Origin: Parapedobacter indicus
Lineage (GTDB): Bacteria > Bacteroidota > Bacteroidia > Sphingobacteriales > Sphingobacteriaceae
Assembly: GCF_900113765.1 (NCBI RefSeq)
Contig: NZ_FOQO01000001.1
Coordinates: forward strand, 1 to 64,000
Length of the DNA: 64,000 nt
Direction of reading: 5' to 3'
Shown here: one piece after another, positions 18,994-27,227 of the stretch
Layout of the letters: the number at the start of each line of letters is the position of its first letter
Numbering within the stretch: the first letter of the stretch is position 1
Notes under the pieces: generated by a model
What the model saw: the letters and a program-made list of their open reading frames with translations, nothing else
Databases searched by the model: none
What the model was told of the DNA's origin: nothing
Translations under genes and position numbers: made by a program

Positions 18994-20186
18994 TGCATCA
19001 AGACGATTCCATAGATTTTCAGATTGCTGAGTTAATAGGCAAATATTTGCGTGACGAAATTACTTCGGAAGAGCTGATCGTGTTGGAACGCTGGCGATCG
19101 CAGGATTCCCGTAATTTACGTTTGTGGCAGGAATTGAACGATAAGCAATACTTGGCCGAACGATTAAAGGCATGGCCTACGGACACTCAGTCTGCAGCGT
19201 TGTGGAGTAAAATGCATGGGCGCACCAATCGCGCGAGGTTTCAACGACGTATTTGGCGAATCGGAGCTGTTGCAGCGGTATTGTTGGTGGCTGTTCTATA
19301 TGCCGTACGCTGGTATGATTTCGCTGACACACCGAACATTGTGGATCGAACAGCAGCGGAAATCACCCAGATCGGACCCAATGTGACAGGGGGGCAGGCG
19401 ACCGTTGCTTCTTCTGCGGGGGTGGTATTGATTACCGATGCGGGCGAGCAAATCGCTTTGGAAGGTGAGCAAATTCATTCTTACCAGTTGGAAAAGCTTG
19501 CGCTGAAATGGAAAGGGAGTCACCGATCCCCGCATCATACGATTAAGACGGCAGTTGCAAATACGTATCAAGTGGAACTGTCCGACGGCACCAACGTATG
19601 GCTTAATGCAGCCTCTTCCCTCCGGTATCCCGTTGCATTTGAAGGGGAAGAACGTAAGGTGTTTTTGACGGGGGAAGCCTATTTTGATGTCGCAAAGGAC
19701 GCCGATAAACCTTTTACGGTTATTACAGGCAAATCCTACATACGTGTTTTGGGAACGGAATTTAATGTAAGATCATACCCGGGTGAAGTTGAAGACAGGA
19801 CTTCCTTATTCACAGGATCCGTAAATGTACAAAGAAAAAGCAGTGGTACCCTATCTGCGTTAACGCCGGGTTATGAAGCCATTGTGTCGGATGTTCAGGA
19901 TATTTCCGTACGGCGTATGGTTGCATCCAAAGTGCTTGCCTGGAAAGAAAATCTATTCATTTTTGAAAATGAACCGCTTGGTGAGCTGATGGGGGAATTA
20001 GCAACGTGGTACGGTTTAACCGTTCATTTTGAAGATCCAGCTGCAAAAGCCTACCGTTTTACCGGGCGTTTAAAGCGGTATCCAACCGTCAATACCTTGC
20101 TTGATTTAATTTCCGAAACCTCTAAAGTTGCTTTTCGGGTGAACGGTGATCAGATATGGATAAACAGTGTCGAAAAAAAGGATTAA
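18993..20186 (+). CDS. FecR-family anti-sigma factor, locus 2
   Basis: A 397-residue FecR-type inner-membrane regulator. The cytoplasmic N-terminal sigma-binding part is about residues 1-85, a single membrane segment follows (IGAVAAVLLVAVLYAV), and then the periplasmic FecR domain (VELSDGTNVWLNAASSLRYPVAF, KVFLTGEAYFDVAKDADKPF, RVLGTEFNVRSYPGE). The C-terminal STN-like DUF4974 region (FENEPLGELMGELATWYGL to TKVAFRVNGDQIWIN) contacts the transporter signal. The start overlaps the sigma stop by one base, and the second sulfatase starts 5 bases after its stop. Role: hold the sigma inactive until the SusC STN domain reports ligand. Confidence 0.94.
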   Translation: MHQDDSIDFQIAELIGKYLRDEITSEELIVLERWRSQDSRNLRLWQELNDKQYLAERLKAWPTDTQSAALWSKMHGRTNRARFQRRIWRIGAVAAVLLVAVLYAVRWYDFADTPNIVDRTAAEITQIGPNVTGGQATVASSAGVVLITDAGEQIALEGEQIHSYQLEKLALKWKGSHRSPHHTIKTAVANTYQVELSDGTNVWLNAASSLRYPVAFEGEERKVFLTGEAYFDVAKDADKPFTVITGKSYIRVLGTEFNVRSYPGEVEDRTSLFTGSVNVQRKSSGTLSALTPGYEAIVSDVQDISVRRMVASKVLAWKENLFIFENEPLGELMGELATWYGLTVHFEDPAAKAYRFTGRLKRYPTVNTLLDLISETSKVAFRVNGDQIWINSVEKKD

Positions 20187-20191
20187 ATACC

Positions 20192-21964
20192 ATGGAAAGA
20201 AATAAAAAGACGATACATAGAACCGGAACCGGCAGATGGTGCTTGATGATCTTATTGGTCGCTTGCAACGGAGTTTTTGCCCAATCCATCATTCCCCGTG
20301 TATTCCAGAACGACTTACCGGTGGTACAGGAAGAGTATGTCAAAGCGTACGGAAAGCCAGATCCAATCCAGCCCAATACAGACAACCAACCAAATATTCT
20401 GTTCATTACCAGCGATCAGCAGTATTGGATGTGCATGGGATACAACAATCCGGCCATCAAAACGCCCAACCTGGATCGACTGGCTAAGTCGGGCCTAATT
20501 TTCGACCGGGCATATACGTGTAATCCGGTATGTACGCCTACGCGGGCGTCCATGATAACGGGCCTCTATCCATCGCAGCACGGTGCCTATGCATTGGGTA
20601 CCAAATTACCGGAAACGGTTCCGACTATCGGAGATTACCTTACGGAGCTGGGATACCAAACCGCGTTGGTAGGCAAGGCACATTTTATGCCGTTGGTAGG
20701 GAATGCAGATTATCCCTCGCTGGAGGCTTACCCGATTTTGCAGGATTTAGATTTCTGGCGGGCATATCACGGTCCTTTTTATGGTTTTGAGTCTGCCGAA
20801 TTGGCCCGTCCCCATGGAGATGAGGCGCACGTGGGACAACACTACGCCATCTGGATGTCGGATAAACTGCGCCGCGAAGGACGCGATCCGGACGAATGGA
20901 AACAATGGTTCCGGAAGCCGCCCAAAGGAAAGTTTCAAGAAGCTAATTCCCGGATGCGACCGATTTTGGAGGCAAATGCAGCTACAGGGGAGGCACAGTA
21001 CGGTGCATGGAACGTACCCGAAGAATACCACCTTAATGCGTGGATCGCCGAACAAACGAATGCGCAGATTGATTCGGCTGTTGCCGATGGGCGACCGTTT
21101 TTCATCTGGGCGAGTTTCTTCGATCCACATCCACCCTACCTCGTTTCCGAACCTTGGGCGTCTATGTACAAGGCCGAGGATATGGTACTCCCTGAGGTGC
21201 CTGCCGACGAACTCGACGACATGCCCTACCACTATCGGATGACGCAAACAGCAGAGAAAGGGTGGGCGGCAAAATATGTGGAGGACGGCCAGGGTATACA
21301 CGGGCTGCATAGCCACCTCGGCGATCGTGACAAACGAAAGCAGGATATGGCCATTTATTATGGGATGATATCCATGATGGACAAGTACATCGGTGTCATC
21401 CTGGACCACTTGGAACAAACGGGAAAGATGGGTAATACGGTCGTCGTTTTTACCACAGATCATGGACACCACCTGGGTACGCACAACCTGTATGCGAAGG
21501 GCGGATTTGCTTTTGAGGAAGACCTTCGTATTCCATTTGTTGTTTCCTGGAAAGATCATTTTCCCGCCGGTAAGCGTACAGATGCCCTGCTCTCGGTGGT
21601 AGACCTGGCACCGTCGTTCCTTTCGCTTGCCGGTCGTGACAAGCCGTTGGCCATGGCGGGGTTAGACGTTACCGAACTCTGGTACGGTAAGACCGATAAA
21701 ATACGCGACTGGGTGATTGCCGAAAACCACTTCCAACCCACTAAATTTTATCAGAAGACCTACATTGAAGGACGGTACAAGATTACCTGGTATATGCATA
21801 GCGATGAAGGCGAACTGTTCGATCTCCAATCCGACCCCAAGGAATTTCATAATCTTTGGAACAGTGAAAAGCACCAGCAGTTGCGTATGGAGCTGATGCA
21901 CCGTGCGATGCAGGCAGACATGAGCAAAGAGATCTATTGGATGCCGAGATTAGGTCCGGCCTAA
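20192..21964 (+). CDS. secreted sulfatase, locus 2
   Basis: A 590-residue type I sulfatase. The active-site motif is C-T-P-T-R starting at Cys 114 (CNPVCTPTRASMITGLYPSQHG); the CxPxR core needed for formylglycine formation is kept although Ser is replaced by Thr. Other family marks are NILFITSDQQYW, SFFDPHPPYLV, TDHGHHLGTHNLYAKGG and DLQSDPKEFHNLW. I chose the ATG at 20192 because an in-frame ATG at 20156 lies inside the FecR gene. The leader may be cleaved at VFA-Q or lipidated at LVAC; both readings are possible. It looks related to Bacteroidota arylsulfatase/choline-sulfatase-like enzymes. The linkage it cuts is unknown, and it probably acts after or beside the first sulfatase. Confidence 0.9.
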   Translation: MERNKKTIHRTGTGRWCLMILLVACNGVFAQSIIPRVFQNDLPVVQEEYVKAYGKPDPIQPNTDNQPNILFITSDQQYWMCMGYNNPAIKTPNLDRLAKSGLIFDRAYTCNPVCTPTRASMITGLYPSQHGAYALGTKLPETVPTIGDYLTELGYQTALVGKAHFMPLVGNADYPSLEAYPILQDLDFWRAYHGPFYGFESAELARPHGDEAHVGQHYAIWMSDKLRREGRDPDEWKQWFRKPPKGKFQEANSRMRPILEANAATGEAQYGAWNVPEEYHLNAWIAEQTNAQIDSAVADGRPFFIWASFFDPHPPYLVSEPWASMYKAEDMVLPEVPADELDDMPYHYRMTQTAEKGWAAKYVEDGQGIHGLHSHLGDRDKRKQDMAIYYGMISMMDKYIGVILDHLEQTGKMGNTVVVFTTDHGHHLGTHNLYAKGGFAFEEDLRIPFVVSWKDHFPAGKRTDALLSVVDLAPSFLSLAGRDKPLAMAGLDVTELWYGKTDKIRDWVIAENHFQPTKFYQKTYIEGRYKITWYMHSDEGELFDLQSDPKEFHNLWNSEKHQQLRMELMHRAMQADMSKEIYWMPRLGPA

Positions 21965-21984
21965 AAATTTTAATTCATTATCCA

Positions 21985-21992
21985 TATCTTTG
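21985..21992 (+). promoter_or_regulatory. -7 box TATCTTTG before DUF4835 gene
   Basis: An exact TAnnTTTG match 23 bases after the sulfatase stop. Transcription would begin near 21998, which places the in-frame TTG (21990) and ATG (21996) at or before the transcript start and so favours the ATG at 22011. No obvious TTG -33 element is present. Confidence 0.55.
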
Positions 21993-22010
21993 GGCATGAT
22001 TCGGAAGGAT

Positions 22011-22916
22011 ATGGTTAAACGGTTGGGAATTACCCTGTTTTTTTTCATAGGAGTGGTCTGTGCGGCCCAGGCGCAGGACCTAAATGCGCGTGTACAGATT
22101 CTTTCGCCACAGGTACAGAATACCAACAAACGGGCGTTGGACGTGCTGGAGAAGGCTATTTCCGATTTCCTCAATAACCGCACCTGGAGCGCCAACGAAG
22201 TACAACCGCAGGAGCGTATCGATTGCAGTTTTGTCATTACCATCAATTCGTGGGACGGGTCATCCAATTTTACGGCGCAGGCGCAGATCATATCCACCCG
22301 GCCGGTTTTCAATACCTCGTACAACAGTCCGGTGCTGAGTATGTCCGACAATAATTTTAATTTCAGCTATACAGAAGGCCAGTTGATGGATTATTCGGAT
22401 CAGCAATTTATGAACAACCTGACTTCGTTGCTTGCATACTACGCGTATATTATTGTGGGATTGGATGCCGATACATTCGAAAGCAACGGCGGTACCCCTT
22501 TTTTTACCGCTGCACAAAATATTGTCAACAACGCACAGAATACGGGTTTCAACGGCTGGCGGTCGATGGAAGGCACGGATAACCGGTATTGGTTGGCTAA
22601 CAACCTGTTGGATCGCCGGTACAAACCGCTCCGCGACTTTCTTTACAGCTTCTACCTGAAAGGGTTGGACAAGATGTCTGATAATGCAATAGAAGCCCGC
22701 AAAACTATCCTCGGATTATTGCCTATGCTGCAAAAGGTGGACCGATTAGCCCAGGGGGCCGTATTTAACCAGGTGTTTTTTACTGCCAAATCGGATGAAT
22801 TAATCGGTGTATTCGGAGGAATGGGGCCCCAAGAGCGGGTACAGGCATATAATGTGCTTGCCGAAGTGGATCCGGCCAACGCCAATAAGTATGAATCTTT
22901 ACGTAACAGCCGATAG
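22011..22916 (+). CDS. DUF4835 family protein
   Basis: A secreted protein of about 301 residues (signal peptide VKRLGITLFFFIGVVCAAQAQ) belonging to the family listed as DUF4835, which sits next to recN in many Bacteroidota. Recognisable parts are LNARVQILSPQVQNTNKRALDVLEKAISDFLNNRTW at the mature N-terminus, and later DNRYWLANNLLDRRYKPLRDF and SDELIGVFGGM. The start at 22011 follows GGAAGGAT and the promoter argument given for the adjacent -7 box. The family has been linked by name (PorD) to type IX secretion; I recall this but cannot check it. recN begins 6 bp downstream, so the two are probably cotranscribed. The coaBC gene that often precedes this pair is not here. Confidence 0.85.
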   Translation: MVKRLGITLFFFIGVVCAAQAQDLNARVQILSPQVQNTNKRALDVLEKAISDFLNNRTWSANEVQPQERIDCSFVITINSWDGSSNFTAQAQIISTRPVFNTSYNSPVLSMSDNNFNFSYTEGQLMDYSDQQFMNNLTSLLAYYAYIIVGLDADTFESNGGTPFFTAAQNIVNNAQNTGFNGWRSMEGTDNRYWLANNLLDRRYKPLRDFLYSFYLKGLDKMSDNAIEARKTILGLLPMLQKVDRLAQGAVFNQVFFTAKSDELIGVFGGMGPQERVQAYNVLAEVDPANANKYESLRNSR

Positions 22917-22922
22917 TAAACT

Positions 22923-24584
22923 ATGCTGAGTCGTCTTTCCATTCAGAATTATGCCCTAATTGATTCACTTGACATCCATTTTGACAAGGGACTGAATATT
23001 CTTACCGGAGAAACCGGAGCCGGTAAGTCTATCATCATGGGGGGACTATCGTTGATATTGGGACAGCGGATCGAAAGCCGTTATTTCTTTAATCAGGAGA
23101 AAAAGTGCATCATCGAGGGGTATTTTGATGTGTCCGGCTACCAGTTGGAAGCATTTTTTGAGGAGCAGGATCTTGATTATGATGGCGAAACCATCATGCG
23201 CCGTGAAATAAGTGTGGATGGAAAATCCCGGGCATTTGTGAACGATACGCCGGTGACACTCAATGTGCTGAAGATGCTGGCCGAGAAACTGATCGACATC
23301 CATTCCCAGCATGCGACACTCCAGCTCAACACGGAATCTTTTCAGTTGTTCACGCTGGACAGCATTGCACAAAACCAGCCCCTGCGGCTGCAATACGTAG
23401 CGGCTTATCGGACGTATAAGACAACGGTGGAACGGCTGAATACGCTCAAAGCGAATGCGAAACAAGCCGGAACAGAAGCTGATTACCAGCAGTTCCTGTT
23501 TGATGAGCTCGCGAACGCGAAGCTCGAACCGGGTGAGCAGGAGCAGCTGGAAATCGAACAGCAGCAGCTCGAACACGCCGAAGAAATTAAGCGGAATCTA
23601 TTCGGAGCAGCACATGTCTTGCAGGAGCAGGAAATCAATGCTGTGGTACTCCTAAAGGAAGCGTTGAGTCAACTTCAACAAGCCGAACGGCACATGCCTT
23701 CCCTGTCCGCTCAGGTGGAACGATTGCAGAGCGCGTTCATTGAAATAAAGGATCTGGGGACTGAGATCGGCCGCATTGAACAGGATATTACGTTGGATGA
23801 GGAACGGCTGGCGACAATTAGTGAACGGCTTGATTTACTGTATACCTTACAGCAGAAGCACCGGGTGGACAATGTGGAAGGTCTCGTTGCATTGCGCGAG
23901 GAATTGGGGCGGAAGCTTGCGGCATTGTCTTCGGACGACGAAGAAATTGTGCGACTGGAAGTTGAAGTTAGCCGGTTGAAAGCGGAAATGCTCACGCTCG
24001 CAGACCAACTCAGTGCCAGCAGACGAGCGGTGATTCCCCATGTGCAGGATGAAGTAAGTGCCGTGCTGCGCACCGTGGGAATGCCAAACAGCCAACTGTA
24101 TATTGTCCTTGATCTATTTGAAGAAGAATCCGTACGGGCGAGCGGACGAGATCGGATCGAATTCCGGTTTACTGCTAATAAGGGGCAGGACCCACAGCCG
24201 GTGGGTAAAGTAGCATCGGGCGGCGAGCTTTCGCGCTTGATGCTGGCCATTAAATCGCTGATCGCCAAAACTTCGGCCCTTCCAACGATTATTTTTGACG
24301 AAATCGATACCGGAATATCGGGAGAGGTCGCTCTGAAAGTAGGGGAGATCATGGAACGCTTGGCAGATCATATGCAGGTCATTGCCATTACGCACCTGCC
24401 ACAAATTGCCTCCAAGGGGAATACGCATTTTAAGGTATATAAAATCGAGTCGGTAGACAAGACGGCAACAACCATCACCCAATTAGCGCAACCGGAGCGG
24501 ATACAGGAAATTGCGGAGATGCTCAGCGGAACGAATCCAGGGGAAGCGGCCGTGCAACATGCTGCGGAGCTGTTGGGGAAATAA
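22923..24584 (+). CDS. recN: DNA repair protein RecN
   Basis: A 553-residue SMC-like ATPase for double-strand-break repair. It starts with the family sequence MLSRLSIQNYALIDSLDI and has a Walker A (GETGAGKS, residues 29-36). Long coiled-coil arms (about residues 150-370, rich in Glu, Gln and Leu) flank the middle. The C-terminal half of the ATPase carries GKVASGGELSRLMLAIKSL (ABC signature), PTIIFDEIDTGISGEVA (Walker B) and MQVIAITHLPQIAS. Length matches other RecN proteins. It follows the DUF4835 gene by 6 bp, the usual Bacteroidota arrangement, and fabI follows behind its own promoter. Confidence 0.97.
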   Translation: MLSRLSIQNYALIDSLDIHFDKGLNILTGETGAGKSIIMGGLSLILGQRIESRYFFNQEKKCIIEGYFDVSGYQLEAFFEEQDLDYDGETIMRREISVDGKSRAFVNDTPVTLNVLKMLAEKLIDIHSQHATLQLNTESFQLFTLDSIAQNQPLRLQYVAAYRTYKTTVERLNTLKANAKQAGTEADYQQFLFDELANAKLEPGEQEQLEIEQQQLEHAEEIKRNLFGAAHVLQEQEINAVVLLKEALSQLQQAERHMPSLSAQVERLQSAFIEIKDLGTEIGRIEQDITLDEERLATISERLDLLYTLQQKHRVDNVEGLVALREELGRKLAALSSDDEEIVRLEVEVSRLKAEMLTLADQLSASRRAVIPHVQDEVSAVLRTVGMPNSQLYIVLDLFEEESVRASGRDRIEFRFTANKGQDPQPVGKVASGGELSRLMLAIKSLIAKTSALPTIIFDEIDTGISGEVALKVGEIMERLADHMQVIAITHLPQIASKGNTHFKVYKIESVDKTATTITQLAQPERIQEIAEMLSGTNPGEAAVQHAAELLGK

Positions 24585-24612
24585 CAAAAAAGCATTACTT
24601 TTACCCGATTTT

Positions 24613-24620
24613 TACGTTTG
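24613..24620 (+). promoter_or_regulatory. -7 box TACGTTTG before fabI
   Basis: An exact TAnnTTTG box 16 bases before the fabI start codon, giving a short leader. No clear -33 TTG is seen at 19-21 bp upstream. Confidence 0.55.
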
Positions 24621-24636
24621 ACTAAATAAATAAACT

Positions 24637-25452
24637 ATGTCCCATAACCTACTGAAAGGAAAGAAAGGAATTATTTTCGGTGCGCTGGATGAGAAGTCCA
24701 TCGCCTGGAAGACTGCCCAACGCTGCGTACAGGAAGGGGCCGAAATTGTGCTGACCAACGCGCCAGTAGCGTTGCGTATGGGAACGATCAAGCAGTTGGC
24801 CGAAGAATGCAACAATGCGCCGGTTATTCCGGCCGATGTAACCAGCAATGAGGATATCGAAAACCTATTTGACCAAACGTTGGAACATTTTGGAAGCGGC
24901 GTGGATTTTATCCTGCATTCCGTAGGCATGAGTATCAATGTACGTAAGGGTATCCATTACACGGAAAATAACTATGATTTCATGCATAAGGCATTTGATA
25001 TCTCTGCAATCAGCCTTCACCGTGTATTGGCTACAGCGCTAAAAAAGGATGCGATCAACGAATGGGGTTCTGTGGTTGCACTGACCTACATCGCTGCACA
25101 GCGTGTGTTTCCGGATTACAACGATATGGCCGATGCGAAGGCATTGCTGGAAAGCATCGCCCGTAACTTTGGTTACCAATATGGTGTGAAGAAGCACGTT
25201 CGTGTGAACACGATCAGCCAATCACCCACCCAAACAACCGCCGGATCAGGCGTAAAAGGTTTCGGTGATTTTATTTCCTACGCCGAGAAAATGTCTCCTC
25301 TTGGAAATGCTACAGCCGATCAATGTGCGGATTATACCGTCTCCTTATTTTCGGATTTAACCCGGATGGTGACCATGCAAAACCTCTTTCACGATGGAGG
25401 TTTCTCATTTACCGGTGTAAGCGAAGCGGTGATTAATGGAGTAGGGGAATAA
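24637..25452 (+). CDS. fabI: enoyl-[acyl-carrier-protein] reductase (NADH) FabI
   Basis: A 271-residue FabI that reduces enoyl-ACP in the last step of each fatty-acid elongation round. The FabI form of the Rossmann motif is present (GKKGIIFGALDEKSIAW). The catalytic pair is Tyr 161 and Lys 168 in the Y-x6-K arrangement (YNDMADAK), with the second conserved Tyr at 151 (ALTYIAAQRVFPDY). The SPTQTTAGSG stretch near residue 200 corresponds to the substrate-binding loop. It has its own -7 box and ends in a symmetrical terminator shared with the convergent lipoprotein gene. Length and motifs are typical. Confidence 0.96.
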   Translation: MSHNLLKGKKGIIFGALDEKSIAWKTAQRCVQEGAEIVLTNAPVALRMGTIKQLAEECNNAPVIPADVTSNEDIENLFDQTLEHFGSGVDFILHSVGMSINVRKGIHYTENNYDFMHKAFDISAISLHRVLATALKKDAINEWGSVVALTYIAAQRVFPDYNDMADAKALLESIARNFGYQYGVKKHVRVNTISQSPTQTTAGSGVKGFGDFISYAEKMSPLGNATADQCADYTVSLFSDLTRMVTMQNLFHDGGFSFTGVSEAVINGVGE

Positions 25453-25473
25453 TCGATTTTTTCTTCTAAGCAT

Positions 25474-25502
25474 AAAAAAAGCGGCTCAAGGCCGCTTTTT
25501 TT
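25474..25502 (+). terminator. bidirectional terminator fabI / lipoprotein gene
   Basis: Arms AGCGGC (25480-25485) and GCCGCT (25491-25496) with loop TCAAG, preceded by a run of A (25474-25480) and followed by a run of T (25497-25502). The symmetry lets it stop transcripts from both the fabI side and the convergent gene at 25501-25920, whose stop codon lies in the T run. Confidence 0.9.
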
Positions 25503-25920
25503 ATGGGATGTACTCTGCATCTGATAACGTGATCTTGACTGTCATGGTAGCGGTTGGAATAGGTACTTCGTATTCCGGATCGGCAATTGGATCTTCTGCA
25601 TAAATGGTTACAAACCCTGCCGTATACCTTACCGAAAATGCCGTGCCTCCAAACGTAGAAGGGAGGATGTCGTAAGAAACTTCACCGTTATCGCTCATCG
25701 CTACGCTGACGTTCCCTTGGGTAATGTAGTAGTCGGTTAACTCCGGAAGGTCAATGTCATGATAGATTTGATGGCTGACACCTTCATCCCATTTCCAATC
25801 ATTTGGTTTGATGGTGTATATGAACGTTTTGTTCGGGACGACGTCGTAGTATTCTTTCGTGCAGGACGACACGCCGAGAACCACTAAGAATCCGACGACT
25901 AAAGTAAGGGGCTTTTTCAT
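25501..25920 (-). CDS. small lipoprotein of unknown function
   Basis: A 139-residue protein with a lipoprotein leader (LVVLGVSSC, Cys about residue 20) and a beta-rich mature part with aromatic residues (KTFIYTIKPNDWKWDEGVSH, DYYITQGNVSVAMSDNGEV). The small size and calycin/Ig-like strand spacing are common among Bacteroidota periplasmic lipoproteins, but I do not recognise the family. It converges on fabI across the shared terminator. No enzymatic motif is visible. Confidence 0.7.
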   Translation of the reverse strand: MKKPLTLVVGFLVVLGVSSCTKEYYDVVPNKTFIYTIKPNDWKWDEGVSHQIYHDIDLPELTDYYITQGNVSVAMSDNGEVSYDILPSTFGGTAFSVRYTAGFVTIYAEDPIADPEYEVPIPTATMTVKITLSDAEYIP

Positions 25921-26089
25921 ATACGTTTGTTTTGGGTAAATAATTCAATGACTATGTTTGCTCGTTTTCTTATATGACAACTGAAGACTTGAAAAGGTTT
26001 AACACAATAATTGCACCAAGAATCTCAAAAGATATCTTCGTGATCAGATCGCCACATGAAGTGGGGCACCTATACGAGAAGAAATCTTG

Positions 26090-26097
26090 TAAATTTG
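26090..26097 (+). promoter_or_regulatory. -7 box TAAATTTG before thioesterase gene
   Basis: An exact TAnnTTTG box 18 bases before the ATG at 26116. It places the transcript start near 26103 and argues against the in-frame ATG at 26056, which lies upstream of it. Confidence 0.55.
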
Positions 26098-26115
26098 TTT
26101 TTTACGAGGAAAGAT

Positions 26116-26505
26116 ATGCTAACGGATAAAAAAATCTATACCAAACAAATTCAGGTAACTAACGAACACTTAGACCAAAACAATCACGTCAATAATGTGC
26201 AATTTGTATATTGGGTGGAGGAAATAGCCGCTGAACATTGGGAAATCCTGAAACACGAGACGGCTTATGCAACCGATTATTGGCTGCTTTTTGACCATCA
26301 CATTCAATACAAAAAGCAGGTTTATCTCGGTGAAACGTTAACGATAAAGACGTACCCTTTACCACCTGAGGGTATAAAACAACCCCGAAAAGTAGAATTT
26401 TACCGTCACGATGAATTGGTGGTGGATTCACGAACGCGTTGGGTTTTATTTGACAACGAAAAACATCGGGTAAAGCGGATTGAATCTGATTGGCTGGAAA
26501 AATAA
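26116..26505 (+). CDS. hotdog-fold acyl thioesterase
   Basis: A protein of about 129 residues of the 4-hydroxybenzoyl-CoA/acyl-ACP thioesterase (hotdog) superfamily. The motif DQNNHVNNVQFVYWVEEIAAEHW is the family's active-site helix region, followed by strands (HHIQYKKQVYLGETLTIKTY, DSRTRWVLFDNEKHRV). The start at 26116 is preceded by GAGGAAAG and by a promoter box at 26090-26097; an upstream in-frame ATG would add 20 basic residues not expected in this family. It stands alone. Likely role is hydrolysis of an acyl-CoA or acyl-ACP thioester; chain length is unknown. Confidence 0.85.
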   Translation: MLTDKKIYTKQIQVTNEHLDQNNHVNNVQFVYWVEEIAAEHWEILKHETAYATDYWLLFDHHIQYKKQVYLGETLTIKTYPLPPEGIKQPRKVEFYRHDELVVDSRTRWVLFDNEKHRVKRIESDWLEK

Positions 26506-26577
26506 TCGTAGGTAAATTGCATGTTAAGTTTGCAGTAATTTAACACGATAGGCAATAGTTATTTAATAGCAGGAAAA

Positions 26578-26585
26578 TAATTTTG
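26578..26585 (+). promoter_or_regulatory. -7 box TAATTTTG before locus 3 sigma gene
   Basis: An exact TAnnTTTG match 14 bases before the ECF sigma start codon, suggesting that the locus 3 sigma gene is transcribed by the housekeeping sigma factor. No -33 TTG is evident. Confidence 0.5.
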
Positions 26586-26599
26586 CCGAACTTATTGAC

Positions 26600-27163
26600 A
26601 TGTCTTTACACGGATCATTGAAAAGTACAGCAGATTTTGGAAGATGCTATGAAGCATATTACCCCATGCTTTGCATGATTGCGTACGAATACACCCGGGA
26701 TAAGGTATTAGCAGAAGAGATGGTTGGGGATACATTTCTTGCACTATGGGAAAAACGTGAATCGCTTGAGATTACCACGTCGGTCAAAAACTATCTGATT
26801 AAATCTACCCAAAATACCTGCTTGCAGTATCTCCGGAAAAAGAAATTACAGATACGTCGCATTTCGGATGAAACAGAGTGGGAGCATATTCCCTGGAGCG
26901 ACGATTATCCGCTGGGACAACTCTTTGAAAAGGAACTGTCTGATAAGATAGCCCAAGCAATTGAGACACTTCCCCCTAAATGCCGCGAAGTTTTTCAATT
27001 AAGCCGCATTGACGAAATGAGTTATTCGCAAATCGCCGGGGCATTGCAGATTTCCGAGAACACGGTTAAAACACAGCTGAAAACGGCGCTGTCACGCATA
27101 CGGAATGCATTGCGCGACTATCTCCCGATCGTTCTGATTTTACTGGCAAACGGGCGGGTGTAA
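26600..27163 (+). CDS. ECF RNA polymerase sigma-70 factor, locus 3
   Basis: A 187-residue ECF sigma factor. Region 2: YYPMLCMIAYEYTRDKVLAEEMVGDTFLALW. Region 4: PPKCREVFQLSRIDEMSYSQIAGALQISENTVKTQLKTALSRIR, with the helix-turn-helix YSQIAGALQISENTVKTQ. The C-terminus is a hydrophobic tail (LPIVLILLANGRV), as in the other two ECF sigmas of the window. FecR follows 64 bp later, then SusC and SusD. It is the expected output factor for the locus 3 transporter signal. Confidence 0.94.
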   Translation: MSLHGSLKSTADFGRCYEAYYPMLCMIAYEYTRDKVLAEEMVGDTFLALWEKRESLEITTSVKNYLIKSTQNTCLQYLRKKKLQIRRISDETEWEHIPWSDDYPLGQLFEKELSDKIAQAIETLPPKCREVFQLSRIDEMSYSQIAGALQISENTVKTQLKTALSRIRNALRDYLPIVLILLANGRV

Positions 27164-27227
27164 TTTTTTCTTTCGTTATCACCCGCGGCATCGTTTTTTG
27201 CATCTACTAATTTAGTACTCCTGATTT

